Positions 25,258-36,134 of a stretch of 64,000 nucleotides of DNA are shown in pieces. The notes under the pieces were generated by a model. The model had not been told where the DNA came from. It worked only from the letters and a program-made list of their open reading frames with translations, and made no database searches. The stretch is from Synaphobranchus kaupii. Taxonomy: Eukaryota; Chordata; Actinopteri; Anguilliformes; Synaphobranchidae. Position 1 is the first letter of the stretch; each line of letters begins with the position of its first letter. The stretch spans positions 125,178,674 to 125,242,673 of the forward strand of contig CM056376.1 of assembly GCA_029718625.1 (NCBI GenBank). Direction: 5' to 3'. The translations under genes were made by a program, and so were the position numbers.

Positions 25258-26409
25258 CTGGAGAGGAAAATTGTCCGGGATTAGAGAACCCAATGATGGA
25301 CCCTCACACCATCAATTCTCTCTGAACTTTCCTCTCCTCTCCTCTCCTCCCCTCCCCTGTTCTCTGGAGAAATACACCCATGAAAAGTGATATTTTGTTC
25401 CATCTGTTTCACAAAAGCCATTGGCTATACTTAGTCTGTGCTTGGAACACCCAACCAAATGCTTTTATTTGCGTGCCGTTTCTTCGCGGGAATTTTGAAA
25501 ATACCCAGTTTCTTCCTGAGAGGTATATAAATTAAGACCGTTTTTCCGAAACTTACTCGGTCCAGTTTTGATGAGCCATATATGGGCATTATTATTTGAT
25601 AAATGGTTAGATATTTTCAGTTTTACGTTCACACTATCATTCTTTGGGATTTAAGTATTAAAATGTGAGTTCTCAGGCAAAAAAAAAACCTGAACAATTT
25701 AAATTAAACAAAAATGTTGATTCTCTCTAAATTGGTCAAAGTGGACTGAGCGAGTTTTGGAAAACACTCTTCAATTGTTAATTGATAATATCAGAGTGAA
25801 TGACCGGTCATTACTGAGGGCAGGCTTCAGTCAACCTATGCAGGACGAGTTGTTGCTGCATTCATGACCTAAGTGTCCTTGTGGAATCAGCATATCTATT
25901 ACCCTCCACATGTTTAACAGACAGGGCCAGACACGGGTCAGTCAGAGGCCAGTGGGTTATCTCTGGAGCACTGGTAGGTACATGTCCTGGGGTTTGAGGT
26001 GATACCGTTTCATTTTTTCTTTTTAAAAAAAAGGTAAAAGCAAATAGCTCTTTGCAGTTAAGATATGCTGCCTGCCTAAGACGTCAAGTTGAAACACCTC
26101 GCAACACGGCTCTCAAAATGTCTGTAAACAAGCTATTTTACGGGCGGTTTTAATGTTAGAACACTACTTGGTGTAGTTTTGGACACTTTTTTTTGTCTTT
26201 GCCATCTTATCCTATGAGGTTCACCACTGTAGCCCCATTGTAACTGTCACCTGCAGTAATTACTTTATATAATTATTATTTAGGAAGAGTTTAGAGATCC
26301 TAATTCACACAAAATATTCAGAAATAAATGAAAAGGGTAAGCGGAGAAGGCCGTATTGGCTGTGTGGCGCAAGGTGCGCTCGGGTCTTTCGGCGACGGAG
26401 AGCTCCTAC
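25258..26409 (-). other. apbb2: apbb2 intron 6
   Basis: A 1.15-kb intron between the two conserved linker exons. It is AT-rich unique sequence with a CCTCT tract near 25330-25358 and no mobile element that I recognise. Confidence 0.88.
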
Positions 26410-26495
26410 CTCAGCTTGAGCGAGGCGTAGCGCAGGGTAGCTCCCTCAAACTCCTTCAGGCTGGGGTCGGGGTTGACCGTCGCCGCCTGCAGGTC
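26410..26495 (-). CDS. apbb2: apbb2 coding exon 6, conserved linker DLQAATVN block
   Basis: This 86-nt exon encodes residues 443-470 and the first two bases of Arg471: DLQAATVNPDPSLKEFEG, then ATLRYASLKL. It is nearly identical to the human APBB2 segment DLHAATVNPDPSLKEFEG..., one of the strongest paralogue-specific matches in the window. The acceptor is TTTCCGCAG (CAG at 26496-26498); the donor is CTGAG|gtagga at 26404-26409. It enters in phase 0 and leaves in phase 2. The position between WW and PTB1 is as expected. This stretch has no catalytic role; it belongs to the linker that precedes the first phosphotyrosine-binding fold. Confidence 0.95.
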
Positions 26496-27299
26496 CTGCG
26501 GAAAGAGGAGCAGGCGGGTCAGAACCGCGCCTCGCTCGGGGGCGGGCCCGCGTCGGCGACATGTCGCAAATTCAATGTTGCGTCGAACAGGCAGCCATCC
26601 CGGGGACTCTTTTTTTTTGTTGCTACGCAGTCTTCCAGCGCTGGCATGCGTGAGGCAGTAACCCAGGGGAATAGAGATGCATGCCCAGAAAAAAGAAATC
26701 AAATCCACCAGAGAAACCAGCTGAACAGGCAAAGCAAGGATGTCAGGAACAGATATATGATGCGCACAAACATTCTGGAAAAAGTTTCAATTAAAAAAAA
26801 AGGTGGCCGTTTACTGTTTTTGTCTCAGCTAGAGACTGATATCCGGTGGAGATGAGCGGGCTATGAGGGAGGGGGCCAGAGGATGTAGCATAAAAGCACA
26901 TGCTCGCAATCAGATTGTGAACCAAGCACTGTGAGTATATATAGACACTGACACAGTACATACTGTAATATATACATATATACTTGCCTTCCAAATCTCA
27001 CTATCAATCTTTCCCCCACTCAGAAGAGCAAAATCACTCCACGGCGGTTTCTACGCACGCGGTTACGCACACAGGTAAGGGGGGGGAAACACACCCATAA
27101 GAGAAGGGAGAAAGAGGGAAAAAAAAGACAAAGACAAGGATGTTAGGACTTTTTTTCCGGAAGGTTTGATTGAAGGTGATTGGGGTTAGTGGTAACACCA
27201 AGCCATTATCTACTGTAGAATCTGCTGCCCTGAATCAGGTGAAAATTTGAGGCGGCTGAAATTAAAGAGGGGTACACATACAGAACACATAGCACACAG

Positions 27300-27352
<53 letters not shown>

Positions 27353-27650
27353 GCATGTGACATAACATGGTAGGAATAAGGGTGGGGGGTGAAGGAAAAT
27401 GGAGTGTGTGTGTGGAGGGGGGTGGGTGGGTAAACAGGTAGGTAGAAACTATATGCATCCTCAGGCAAATACCTATACAGAAAACAGAGCCACATCCATC
27501 ATCCCTTAACCACCCATTGCTATGCTGTTGGAGACAGGGTAGGACAAAACCCATACAAGCCCAACATAAAACAGCAGATTCTTCAGGAGACAGGAAGCAG
27601 GGGGGAGGGGGGAGGGGGGGGGGGGGGGTGGAGCCTGGGGAAGTTCCTAC
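26496..27650 (-). other. apbb2: apbb2 intron 5
   Basis: A 1.15-kb intron holding a (CA)n run at 27301-27350 and a G-rich stretch (about 27600-27628) just past the exon 5 donor. There is no other coding sequence. Confidence 0.85.
27301..27352. repeat. (CA)n microsatellite
   Basis: A pure CA run of 50 bp ending in GCGC. Confidence 0.95.
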
Positions 27651-27725
27651 CTTGTCGTCTTCCTCCTGCAGGAACTCTGGGTGACTCTCTTGCTCTGCCA
27701 TGATCTGTGATGACGGCGAGCGGGG
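27651..27725 (-). CDS. apbb2: apbb2 coding exon 5, acidic linker (possible cassette exon)
   Basis: This 75-nt exon has phase 0 at both ends and encodes 25 residues (418-442): PRSPSSQIM, then AEQESHPEFLQEEDDK. The acceptor is TTTGTAG (TAG at 27726-27728); the donor is AAG|gtagga at 27645-27650. The terminal Lys followed by DLQAATVN in the next exon mirrors the human K|DLHAATVN junction, so the exon boundary position is conserved even though the sequence before it is not. The exon is acidic and polar, with an internal in-frame ATG. Both this and the preceding exon are multiples of three, so inclusion or skipping would change only linker length between the WW and PTB1 domains. Confidence 0.72.
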
Positions 27726-28796
27726 CTACAAAGACGTGGGGAGAGCTCAGTACAACAGACACATCCCCAGAGATCACCCACAGTACATCATGGCATGGCG
27801 CGGCACGGTATGGCGCAGCAGCGCGTACGCTACAACTTCGCCCCGGGGCGAACAGGCGACGTCTGGAGACGACGCCGGAGCTCAAACCGGCCCGTCAATC
27901 ATTCGCTTGAGCTCCTGTTCGCTCGCAAGCTAATGTGCCATTTGCCGAGAAGCCGCCCGTCAACTTGTCTAAACAGAGTGAAGTGCCGCCCCTCGTCCTT
28001 GAGTCTGCACCCTGGCAATCCACTCACTAATTCACTCATTCTTCCAGCTTCTGCACCAAAATTCTGTCTGTACTGACAGCCTTTCAGTGGCTGTCATGAG
28101 AGTGAGTTTAAAAGACACAAAGGTCACCAAAGCAACACTGACAAGAGAAATACAACATATTCCAGTAAACCGTCCATTTAAAAGCAGATTACTCATCCAG
28201 GTTACTCACTGAACAGACAAAACACAGAGTTCACTGAAGAGGTGAACAGACAAATTAAATGAATGGACAGATGAATCAATTAATAAATAACCGCATGAAT
28301 TTATGTACGGACAGCTGAGAGGACGAACAAACGGAAACATGAAGGTATAAACTAAGTCATAATTGAATAAATTAAGTAACCGGCTTATTAATGGAAATAT
28401 TGACAATTAAATAAAAGTAAAGTATAGGAGGATCGATGGGGGGAAGGAAACTGTGTTCCACTAATTATAATGGCAGTTTGGTAAAAATAAAAGTCTACAA
28501 TTTTATGCAAAGAGATAAAATAGCCCACAATCTCTTACAAATATATGAAATGTGTATGTTTGACCAGACATTCCCCTTTAAGCTTTAGTTCAACATGATT
28601 AAACCTTTTTTGCCGATTTTCAGCTGCGCATAAAAAAAAAAAGGTTTCACATAGTAACATCTATTCTTGGGGTTTATTGTGTTTCTGTACTATAAGCGAA
28701 CATTAGCAATCAAAAACTCCCTAAAGGATGGAATACTCTGAATATCGCCAACGTCAGTCACTACGGAGCAGACTTGGCACTGAAGAGATATGTGGG

Positions 28797-28873
28797 GGTG
28801 GTAGAGTTCAATCTCCTTTTTTGGAAAGCACTTTGAGAGCATTATATGAAAAGTGCTGTATAAATAAAGTTTG
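28797..28873 (+). repeat. non-LTR retrotransposon 3' tail fragment
   Basis: AAAGCACTTTGAGAGC and then AAAGTGCTGTATAAATAAAG is the kind of stem-plus-TATAAATAAA terminus common at the 3' ends of fish LINEs and the SINEs they mobilise. The family is not determined. A similar ending occurs at 44800-44870. Confidence 0.5.
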
Positions 28874-29445
28874 GAATCTCACTAGAGGAATGTGTGTGAA
28901 GGCTGCCTTTTCCACCCTGCCAATTTTGGAAAGCGTGATCGTTTTTGAAGGCCCTGCCACTTCCTCCTTCAATTTGGGGGCGCACGTAACATTAGCCCTC
29001 GCTTCCTCCTCAGAGTGTGTAACTGCCTATCGGCTCTTTCATCCTTTCACTGCCACAGTCCACCAGCTAAGCTGTACAGTCACTGTGCTGTGGGCAATCT
29101 TATTACCTCTCCCTGAGGCAGAACCAGGCTGATGAGTGTCTTAGATCTCCTGTACTGTTGCTTCTGCAGATATAGCTCCAGACAGTGATTCAACAGAGCA
29201 ACCTCTTTAGTAATGTACTGTTCATCAGGTTACAATAAATGACTGTAGGTGATAATATAGTGAGCTCCTATCATTGTATACCTGTTATAGATATGTACCT
29301 AATACCTGCATATAATAACTACATAATATATACAAGACAGTTCATATACTGCTATTTTATATTTTATGCTATGCAAATCTATGTCTATAATATAAAACAA
29401 ATGATCAGACAACCATTTTAAAAAGAACAATGGCAGAAACATATG

Positions 29446-30150
29446 GAGAGCTATTATGAGGGCTATCCTGACTGGACTACTGCAACTCCCTGCAAATGCC
29501 ATCAGGGACTGCAGGTCATTCAAAATGGCGTTGCTACTGGTCTCATCTACAATCGGCCAAAATGCAAGCTTGTCACTGCTCTCATCTCCCTTCACTGGCT
29601 ACCTGCATGGGCCCAAAAAAATATACAAATCTGTAGTACTGGCCTATGGTGCAGCAAGAGGAATAGTTACCTGCAATATATTATCAAACCTTATACTGCC
29701 ACAAGGGTGCTGTTGTCTGCACCCACTGGCTGCTGTACTGCCCCCTCCCTAAAAGGGTCCTTCTCTCCATCACACCTCTTTTTATCCCGGCCCCCGAGCG
29801 GTGGAAAGAGCTTCCCACTGCAACTTACTGCCTATGTCCCTCTACAGACTGAAAAGGCAGCTAGTTAAAACTGCGCATTGGCTCACCTTATGTTTTACTA
29901 GCCGCAGCTATGCTAAATCTAAAACTACATCCCCCAACCCCTTTGCTTCCTAATGACAGTACATTCTCTTTTCTCCTCATGCACCCGCTATGGCTTCTAC
30001 CTTTATGCTGTGAGATTATGTATCAACTCCACTATCGGCTGAGCCCCTGAGGAGTTAGCATGAGCACAGTTCACTGCCTAACCCTGTATCGACACACTTA
30101 TGTAAGTTGCTCTACATACTGTAAGAGAATCTGCTAAATGCCTAAAAGTA
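29446..30150 (+). mobile_element. L2-like LINE remnant, RT C-terminal region and 3' tail
   Basis: Conceptual translation in shifting frames shows LDYCNSL, then LQVIQNGVA, then LISLHWLPA, and later a weak PERWKELP-like block. This order is typical of the reverse transcriptase end of L2-type LINEs. Frameshifts separate the blocks, so it is a pseudogene. Past the coding remnant, 30093-30145 carries GTAAGTTGCTCT and then CTGCTAAATGCCT, the same tail as the SINEs at 36 kb. The 5' part, including the catalytic core and endonuclease, is absent (5' truncation). Confidence 0.75.
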
Positions 30151-30284
30151 AGAAGAAAATGCCTAAAAGAGCATTCTGGGTGGTGAATTATGCTGAAGAC
30201 AGATGGTGATTAATGCCACAGAGCACAAAAATGAAATCCGCAACTACGAACATGAGTGATGATAAAGACACAACATAGCAAACT

Positions 30285-30600
30285 GAAACTGGGCCGGATC
30301 CGGACGGACATACCGCTGGCCTTGATCCGCAAAACAGATCTGGCCCGGCTTCAATTTGCACAGTGGCCCAAAACTGGCGCAGATGTGCTTTGCGGATCCG
30401 GTTCGAAAAAAGGGCTAGAACTGGCCCGGATCCGGAGTTCATTTTAACATCTGGCTCAAATCGGGCCCAGATGTGCTCCAGATCTGCGTAATGACTCTAA
30501 ACTGCATTCGTAATGCGGGCGTGGCCCGGCTCCAATCTGGAGGTGCGGAACAGACCTGCCTGGCTTTCAGCCGGATCCAGGCAGAGTTGGCTGCTATGTG
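30285..30600. repeat. unclassified repeat with GGATCCGG motifs
   Basis: Recurrent GGCCCGGATCCGG-type and CAGATCTGG/CAGATGTGCT strings occur in both orientations over about 315 bp. The internal symmetry suggests a palindromic non-autonomous DNA element or diverged satellite. No ends or target duplication were found. Confidence 0.45.
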
Positions 30601-31240
30601 GGCACAAACTCTGAAAAGCACTATGTACATATACCTTCAGTTACATGCTTAAAAATGCTTAAATGGGAGTTGCTTGAGTTATGAACTGTAACTTCCTTGT
30701 ATCTTATAAACTGTAACTATGCCTAGTGCATAATTCACATTTCTTGTACTGTTAAACTTTTTGATTGGCTTTGGGTTGTCCCCACAGCCACAACACAGGG
30801 TATTCCTATCACACACAGTGATGAAAATGTCCATGACAGCAGCAGGAGCATGTATGCATTTGATTGTAAACAGAGTTACAAATATTCTGAATTACTGTAT
30901 GCAGTGATTTGTTTAACACACAGTACCCAATATAGCCATACAGAAAATACTGTATTACCAATTACATAAATCCCACTATCTACAGCAGAAGTGCCGAGCT
31001 ACACTGTTTGGGTAGGTTTTGACCAGCTTGTTTTTGAAAAGTTATTTCTTCAAAGTTCAACTCAAATATGTATTTTTTGTATTCCACATCAACTATTCTA
31101 TTGCAATTTTTCTCCACAGCACACAAGTGACACTATTCTGTAAGCTATTACAAAATAATAAGCTGGCCAACCCATCAGATGACCAAGTAGCGATCTGAAT
31201 ATAAGATGAAACCCAAAACTGTGAAGATGGCTTTAAAAAT

Positions 31241-31599
31241 TTTAATCAGTACTATCTACTATCGTCTATATTAAGATTTATCACAGTAATGCTAGCTCTG
31301 CAGATCTGTTTGGATCAGAGAAACCTATGTTTTGCAACCCTGGATTTTTTTCACTGCATACAACAAGCTATAAAGTCATCAATAACGCAAGATGTGACCA
31401 GCCGCTCTGTATCATGATACTAGTATTTTAATCAGTACTATCTACTATCGTCTATATTAAGATTTATCACAGTAATGCTAGCTCTGCAGATCTGTTTGGA
31501 CCAGAGAAACCTATGTTTTGCAACCCTGGATTTTTTTCACTGCATACAACAAGCTACAAAGTCATCAATAACGCAAGATGTGACCAGCCGCTCTGTGTC
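31241..31599. repeat. 186-bp tandem duplication
   Basis: The sequence beginning ATCAGTACTATCTACTATCG at 31245 is repeated at 31431. The copies run about 165 bp to GACCAGCCGCTCTGT, with very few differences (for example GGATCAGAG versus GGACCAGAG). The near identity implies a recent duplication. Confidence 0.92.
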
Positions 31600-31799
31600 A
31601 TCTCCAGCCATTCGTCTCAACCTTCACCGTCAAATAAATATCAGTGTAAACTTACAGTAAGACTCAAGGGGGACACAGATAGCGTAACAGGACGGGTGGA
31701 GCAGGAGCAGTGGAACAGCACTAGTATCACATGAACAGTAAAATAGGTGCAATGGAACATCAACAGTGGAAGATGAACACTGAAACAGGAGACGGGGGA

Positions 31800-32226
31800 A
31801 CAGGAACCATGGAACTATGGTAGTACAAATGGAACAGGAACTATGTAACTGTGACAGTGCAAAAGGAACAAAGGAACAGGAACTATGTAACTGTGACAGT
31901 GCAAAAGGAACAAAGGAACAGGAACTATGTAACTGTGACAGTGCAAAAGGAACAAAGGAACAGGAACCATGGAACTGTGACAGTACAAAAGGAACAAAGG
32001 AACAGGAACCATGGAACTGTGACAGTACAAAAGGGAAAAAAAGAACAGGAACCATGGAACTGTGATGGTACAAAAGGAACAAAGGAACAGGAACCATGGA
32101 ACTGTGACAGTACAAAAGGAACAAAAGAACAGGAACCATGGAACTGTGACAGTACAAAAGGAACAAAGGAATAGAAACCATGGAACTGTGACAGTACAAA
32201 ATGAACAAAGGAACAGGGGAACAGTA
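31800..32226. repeat. 42-bp minisatellite
   Basis: About ten copies of a 42-bp unit (GGAACCATGGAACTGTGACA, then GTACAAAAGGAACAAAGGAACA) with CTATGT/CCATGG variants. Degenerate units extend left to about 31690. Because 42 is a multiple of three and the unit lacks stops in several frames, 14-residue repeat frames are open on both strands. These are artefacts unless the intron is retained. The array begins about 50 bp past the exon 4 donor. Confidence 0.95.
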
Positions 32227-32278
32227 GAGTACAATAGAGAGCTGATTCAGCCATGGCCAGGATAGGGCTGGGACTTAC

Positions 32279-32413
32279 GAAGTAGCAGCTGTTGACAAAT
32301 CCACAGGAGGGCACGGAGGTGTCAGACGAGGCAGAGGGTGGCACCGGCTCCACTGAGCTATCTGAGGCGGTGCTGTCCGAGCGCTGGGATGCCCCGAAAA
32401 ACACCTCGGCATG
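32279..32413 (-). CDS. apbb2: apbb2 coding exon 4, Ser-rich linker (possible cassette exon)
   Basis: This 135-nt exon has phase 0 at both ends and encodes 45 residues (373-417), beginning HAEVFFGASQRSD and ending GFVNSCYF. The acceptor is a long CT-rich tract ending TCTGTAG (TAG at 32414-32416); the donor is TTC|gtaagt at 32273-32278, close to consensus. The frame is open and fits both neighbours. The sequence is Ser/Pro-rich with several acidic residues and no domain I recognise. It does not align by eye with the human linker between the WW domain and the DLHAATVN block (PWSDFAVLNGGK...). It may be fish-specific, fast-evolving or alternatively spliced. Skipping it keeps the frame. A 42-bp minisatellite begins about 50 bp past its donor. 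Confidence 0.75.
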
Positions 32414-33309
32414 CTACAGACCCGGGAAAGAGAGAGGAGGAGGAGGAGGATTACTGCCACGAGATCACACTGGAACTGTGATTGCCAATGGCTTGCATTC
32501 TTTCTTTTCCCCCAAAGCAAATATTTCTACATTTATTAGCCTCGTGCTTTCCTTGGGTGTTCTGTGTACTGTACATCCAACAAGACTCTCTCTCTTTCCC
32601 TCAGTTTAATTTTTCCACAGATGAATCTAGTCTAGTCAGCCTGTTGTGACTGCAAACAAGACCCCGTGAACAGCCTGAAGCACAACTGTCATTCACAGCT
32701 ACCCCCCAAGACATACTGAATGGCCTTACGAAAGATCATAAGTTACCAATAATGTCTCTTTATGCACATCCTGTGAAACACATTGTGAAATCACATATAC
32801 AGTAGACTGCACTTTACAGTATTGTATAGAATTTAAAAATAACCACAGATACATTTTATCATATATTCAATAACGTGTTACATAAACTGTATACTACTTC
32901 TGAGTGTCATAATTGAACATATATATTTACACACATATTATTAATATAGGCACAGGCGAGCAGTTGCTCTAATCAAGACCTGAGAGATATCTAATGCTGA
33001 AAGCAAGAGCAAAGTTTGAAACTCCTCCATAAAAATGAGAAAAATCCAACATTCAGTAAACTCATTCTCCTTCAATATCATTAATATCAATCCCCGAAAT
33101 AGAACCTTTATCGTGCGTATGGTTGCTGCTTATGAGAGAAGTTCACCTCAGGCCAGGACAGGGGGAACTGCATGTTACTGCATGAACTGCAGTCAGACAC
33201 AGATCACATGACCGCGCATTCCTGCAGCTCCCATCTCCTCATTCTGCATCGCAGCTGGAATATCCACCCCCTAAAACTGAATCATCCCCACACATTCTGC
33301 TCTCCGCCG

Positions 33310-33313
33310 TGTG

Positions 33314-33352
<39 letters not shown>

Positions 33353-33372
33353 TTGCGTGCGTGCGTGCGTGC
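33310..33372. repeat. (TGCG)n microsatellite
   Basis: About fifteen GTGC/TGCG tetramers with a single CTTGC interruption. It is CpG-containing and alternating, so prone to methylation-linked mutation and Z-DNA. Confidence 0.94.
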
Positions 33373-33805
33373 CCGACGCACAGTGATTATCTCGGTGGTG
33401 TCTACAGATCCACTCACAGCTAAGGTGACATTCACTTGCTACAAAGCAAACAGATCCACAGACAGATAAGTGAGATAAAATGGCTCCTCATTTCCTATCT
33501 AGATATTCTGTGTCAGTCAAAGGGGCCGCTCTCTCTTTCAAAGTTGTTTCACAGTCATACTGTAGGATATCCATCAGCCCAGGATTGACAGAGAGACTGA
33601 AAAAAGAGCCATGTTGTCAGCACACATCTTAGCATGGCTGATATCCTCCCGATATATACAAAGATTTTTAATGATTTTAAACGGCTTGTGACATTGCGTT
33701 GCCCACTCTGTCTCTCTATGCCAGTGCAACCAATTTGGTCTGATTCCCCCTGTCTGAAACTTCCAGATAAGTTAGCGCACCGCACAAAATAACACGTTCT
33801 GTTTA

Positions 33806-33850
33806 AGTGCCATTTACTTAGCAGACACTCTTATCAAGAATGTCTTACGA
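33806..33850 (-). repeat. degraded SINE/LINE tail
   Basis: CCATTTACTTAGCAGACACTC followed by TTATC and CTTACG resembles the 36-kb SINE tail with substitutions and a small deletion. No tRNA head remains. Confidence 0.45.
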
Positions 33851-34373
33851 AAGCGGAGGACATCAGTGTTAGTCTCAGGAATATAACAGTGTGATATCTG
33901 CAAGAAGGCACAGAAAGTCCATTTATATTCATTGACTCTACATTTAGCCAAGCTAACCAAGATTTAATACTGTAAACAACAGTAAATACCACAACACAGC
34001 TAAGCTATCCTTACATAGCCATACCAATAACATTAGTGTACCAAAATTAAATCCAAGTCAGAAAAGGAACAGCTCAAGAGCTCACAAAACTCATGAAGCT
34101 CGTACCATGGCTGGAGGAGGTTAGGTTTTTTAGGTTTTATTTATTTGCACAATAATAAGGTTAACAAAAAAATAAATAAAAATTGAGGTTGATGTCATGA
34201 TTCATAGTGACTCAACTTTGTCACAATGCAAAAAATTTGATATTTTCCCAAGCCTTGCAGTAAAGCTCAAGAATGCGTGGGACCAACAGCACACAGATTC
34301 AGATTGTTCTTCATATTGATAGGAACCATAAAGCACAATTACAAACAGTGGCCACACTCTGGCCTGATCTCAC

Positions 34374-34624
34374 CTGATCTTTTTCGGGGGTAGGGGGTGA
34401 GTCGGGGGACCCCAGCGAGGCTTTGCGGGTGTCCTGCGGGGATGGGGGCGCGGGCTCGGACTCAGAGACGGGGGCGGCGATGGTGCCGGGCCGGGCGGTC
34501 GGGCGTTCCCACTGCGTGGTGCCAGTGGGGATGTGCCAGTAATAGACGCCCGCCATGTCGGCCATCTTCTTCCATCCCGGGGGCAGGTCTGGGTCCGTCT
34601 GGAAGGACTGGTCGCTCCAGACGT
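34374..34624 (-). CDS. apbb2: apbb2 coding exon 3, WW domain
   Basis: This 251-nt exon encodes residues 289-372. It carries the complete WW domain: DPDLPPGWKKMADMAG, then YYWHIPTGTTQWERP. The two signature tryptophans are W306 and W327, 21 residues apart, with an aromatic YYW block at 316-318. In FE65 proteins this domain binds proline-rich ligands such as Mena. Downstream is a Pro/Ser-rich linker ending SPPTPEKDQ, which matches the TPENEKQ end of the human exon. The acceptor is TTTGACAG (CAG at 34625-34627) and the donor is CAG|gtgaga at 34368-34373. It enters in phase 1 and leaves in phase 0. The preceding exon gives EEA and this one continues DVWSDQSFQTD, equivalent to human ETDIWSDHSFQTD. 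Confidence 0.96.
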
Positions 34625-34794
34625 CTGTCAAAGGTGACGGACGACAAGGTTAGACGCGCAACCAGTCGCTACGTCAGGTGCCTGCTTACGGAGACGCGAA
34701 TGCACTGTTACCAGGGTGATTCAAAACACATACAGGCAGATGGAAGCACAGTCGTAAATATTTGAGTCTGTTTCTAAAGAACACAAATACAAAT

Positions 34795-34797
<3 letters not shown>

Positions 34798-34851
<54 letters not shown>
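34798..34851. repeat. (CA)n microsatellite
   Basis: A pure CA run of about 54 bp in intron 2, about 170 bp from the WW exon acceptor. Confidence 0.95.
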
Positions 34852-34853
<2 letters not shown>

Positions 34854-35546
34854 AATGTGGAATCAGGTTGCATTGCATTACCTTCAGTTAGCATTTGCTC
34901 TGACCATGAGCAACTTGCAACGCAAGACAACATAAGTGTATCCACTTGAGAAAAAGGAGCAACAGTTCCAGGCATGGCTAACATTCCCAGACGAGACATG
35001 TTACCAGAGATGTGTCGAGTGGGTTCTTAGGCACACTTGTGTATCCAACACAAACACACATCCAGGCACACACACACACACAGCTGCAACATTTTATTGT
35101 CTCTACGGGTGAGGAGCTCTCTTCTCGTACATCGCTCCAGGGAACAGCTGAGAATCATTATTAAAAACGCACCAAACCCACTTGAGCTAAAGCTGCATTA
35201 CACACAAAATAAGGTATTTGGCAACGAGCGAGGTCGCACAAACGATTGCTCGCAAACAAAATGGAACGCACACTTTAGCGAGGGGAATTCTGCTGTTATT
35301 GACATGCTCTATGGGGCAAATCCTAACAAATCCATGTCCGGCGGCGGTTTCATCACCAGCGGAGCAGAGCCAGAGCTAAAGCGTATGGTCAAGAGGGTCC
35401 GCGCAGGGCTCTGCTCATTAAGGGTGGAAATATAGGGGTGCAGGGGGGCAGACAATCAGGGAGCGGAGAAGCAGTTACTGACAGCTGTAATCTCTAAGGT
35501 ATACACCTCCTGGGGGAGTCCGCAGAGCCTCTGTCTGGGTGTCCCT

Positions 35547-35806
35547 GCTGAAAACTCCAGCTCGAGTTTTAGCTGTGTTTTCGACACTCCTAGCTGGTCA
35601 TAGGAGCTGGTCTGTGGCTGGTCAAAGCCGGTGCGTCGCCGGTCAAAGCTGGTTAAGGTGGTAGAGTAAGCAGGTGGCCGAACTGTTGGACTAGCTGACT
35701 ATAGTCTGGTAATCTGGTGAACAGCCAGTCGACCAGTTAAAACCAGCAAGAAGTGCTGAAAATCGGCCCTGACCATCTTAGGCTGGTTTAAGATGGAATT
35801 TTCAGC
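35547..35806. mobile_element. MITE-like element with inverted ends
   Basis: The 260-bp segment starts GCTGAAAACTCCAGC and, read on the other strand, its right end starts GCTGAAAATTCCATC (13 of 15 matching). The interior is full of AGCTGGTC / GACCAG strings in both orientations. Similar CTGGT-rich short elements are common in fish genomes. There is no coding sequence, and no clear target duplication was identified. Confidence 0.62.
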
Positions 35807-36134
35807 GCGTGCGTGTGCGTGTGTGTTTGTGTGCATGCGTGCGTGCATATGTGATTATAACAGTGTTCATAGATTAGGGAGAGAGATAACTATGATCCCA
35901 AATAACTAATCCTTCTCTCCCTTAATCTCACAGATATTGAGGCATGCACCATTGAGGTATACACCTGTCTCCACGGGTATCCACTGGCTGTGATGTGATC
36001 GCACACAAACAGGAAGCGTCTCCTCAATTAACAGGTCAATGCACACCCACAAGACTAAAAATCCACCTTTTTGGACTAAAGCTCAATTGTTTTTATAGGA
36101 TTTTCTCTCGGTTTTCTCACAATATTAAATGCAC

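Larger units (their letters stand above)
27726..32278 (-). other. apbb2: apbb2 intron 4
   Basis: A 4.55-kb intron holding a non-LTR 3' tail (28797-28870), an L2-like LINE remnant (29446-30150), a GGATCC-motif repeat (30285-30600), a 186-bp duplication (31241-31599) and a 42-bp minisatellite (31800-32226). Confidence 0.82.
32414..34373 (-). other. apbb2: apbb2 intron 3
   Basis: A 1.96-kb intron between the WW exon and the Ser-rich linker exon. It holds a (TGCG)n run at 33310-33372 and a degraded SINE/LINE tail at 33806-33850; the rest is AT-rich unique sequence. Confidence 0.88.

Noticed and set aside
26328..26855. 175-codon plus-strand frame
   Set aside because: It overlaps apbb2 exon 6 in antisense and extends into intron without any domain.
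31630..32208. Repeat-protein gene (14-residue repeats)
   Set aside because: The 42-bp minisatellite is open in several frames on both strands at once, which shows the frames follow from unit length rather than selection.
34397..34765. Plus-strand frame across the WW exon
   Set aside because: Antisense shadow of a well-supported apbb2 exon.
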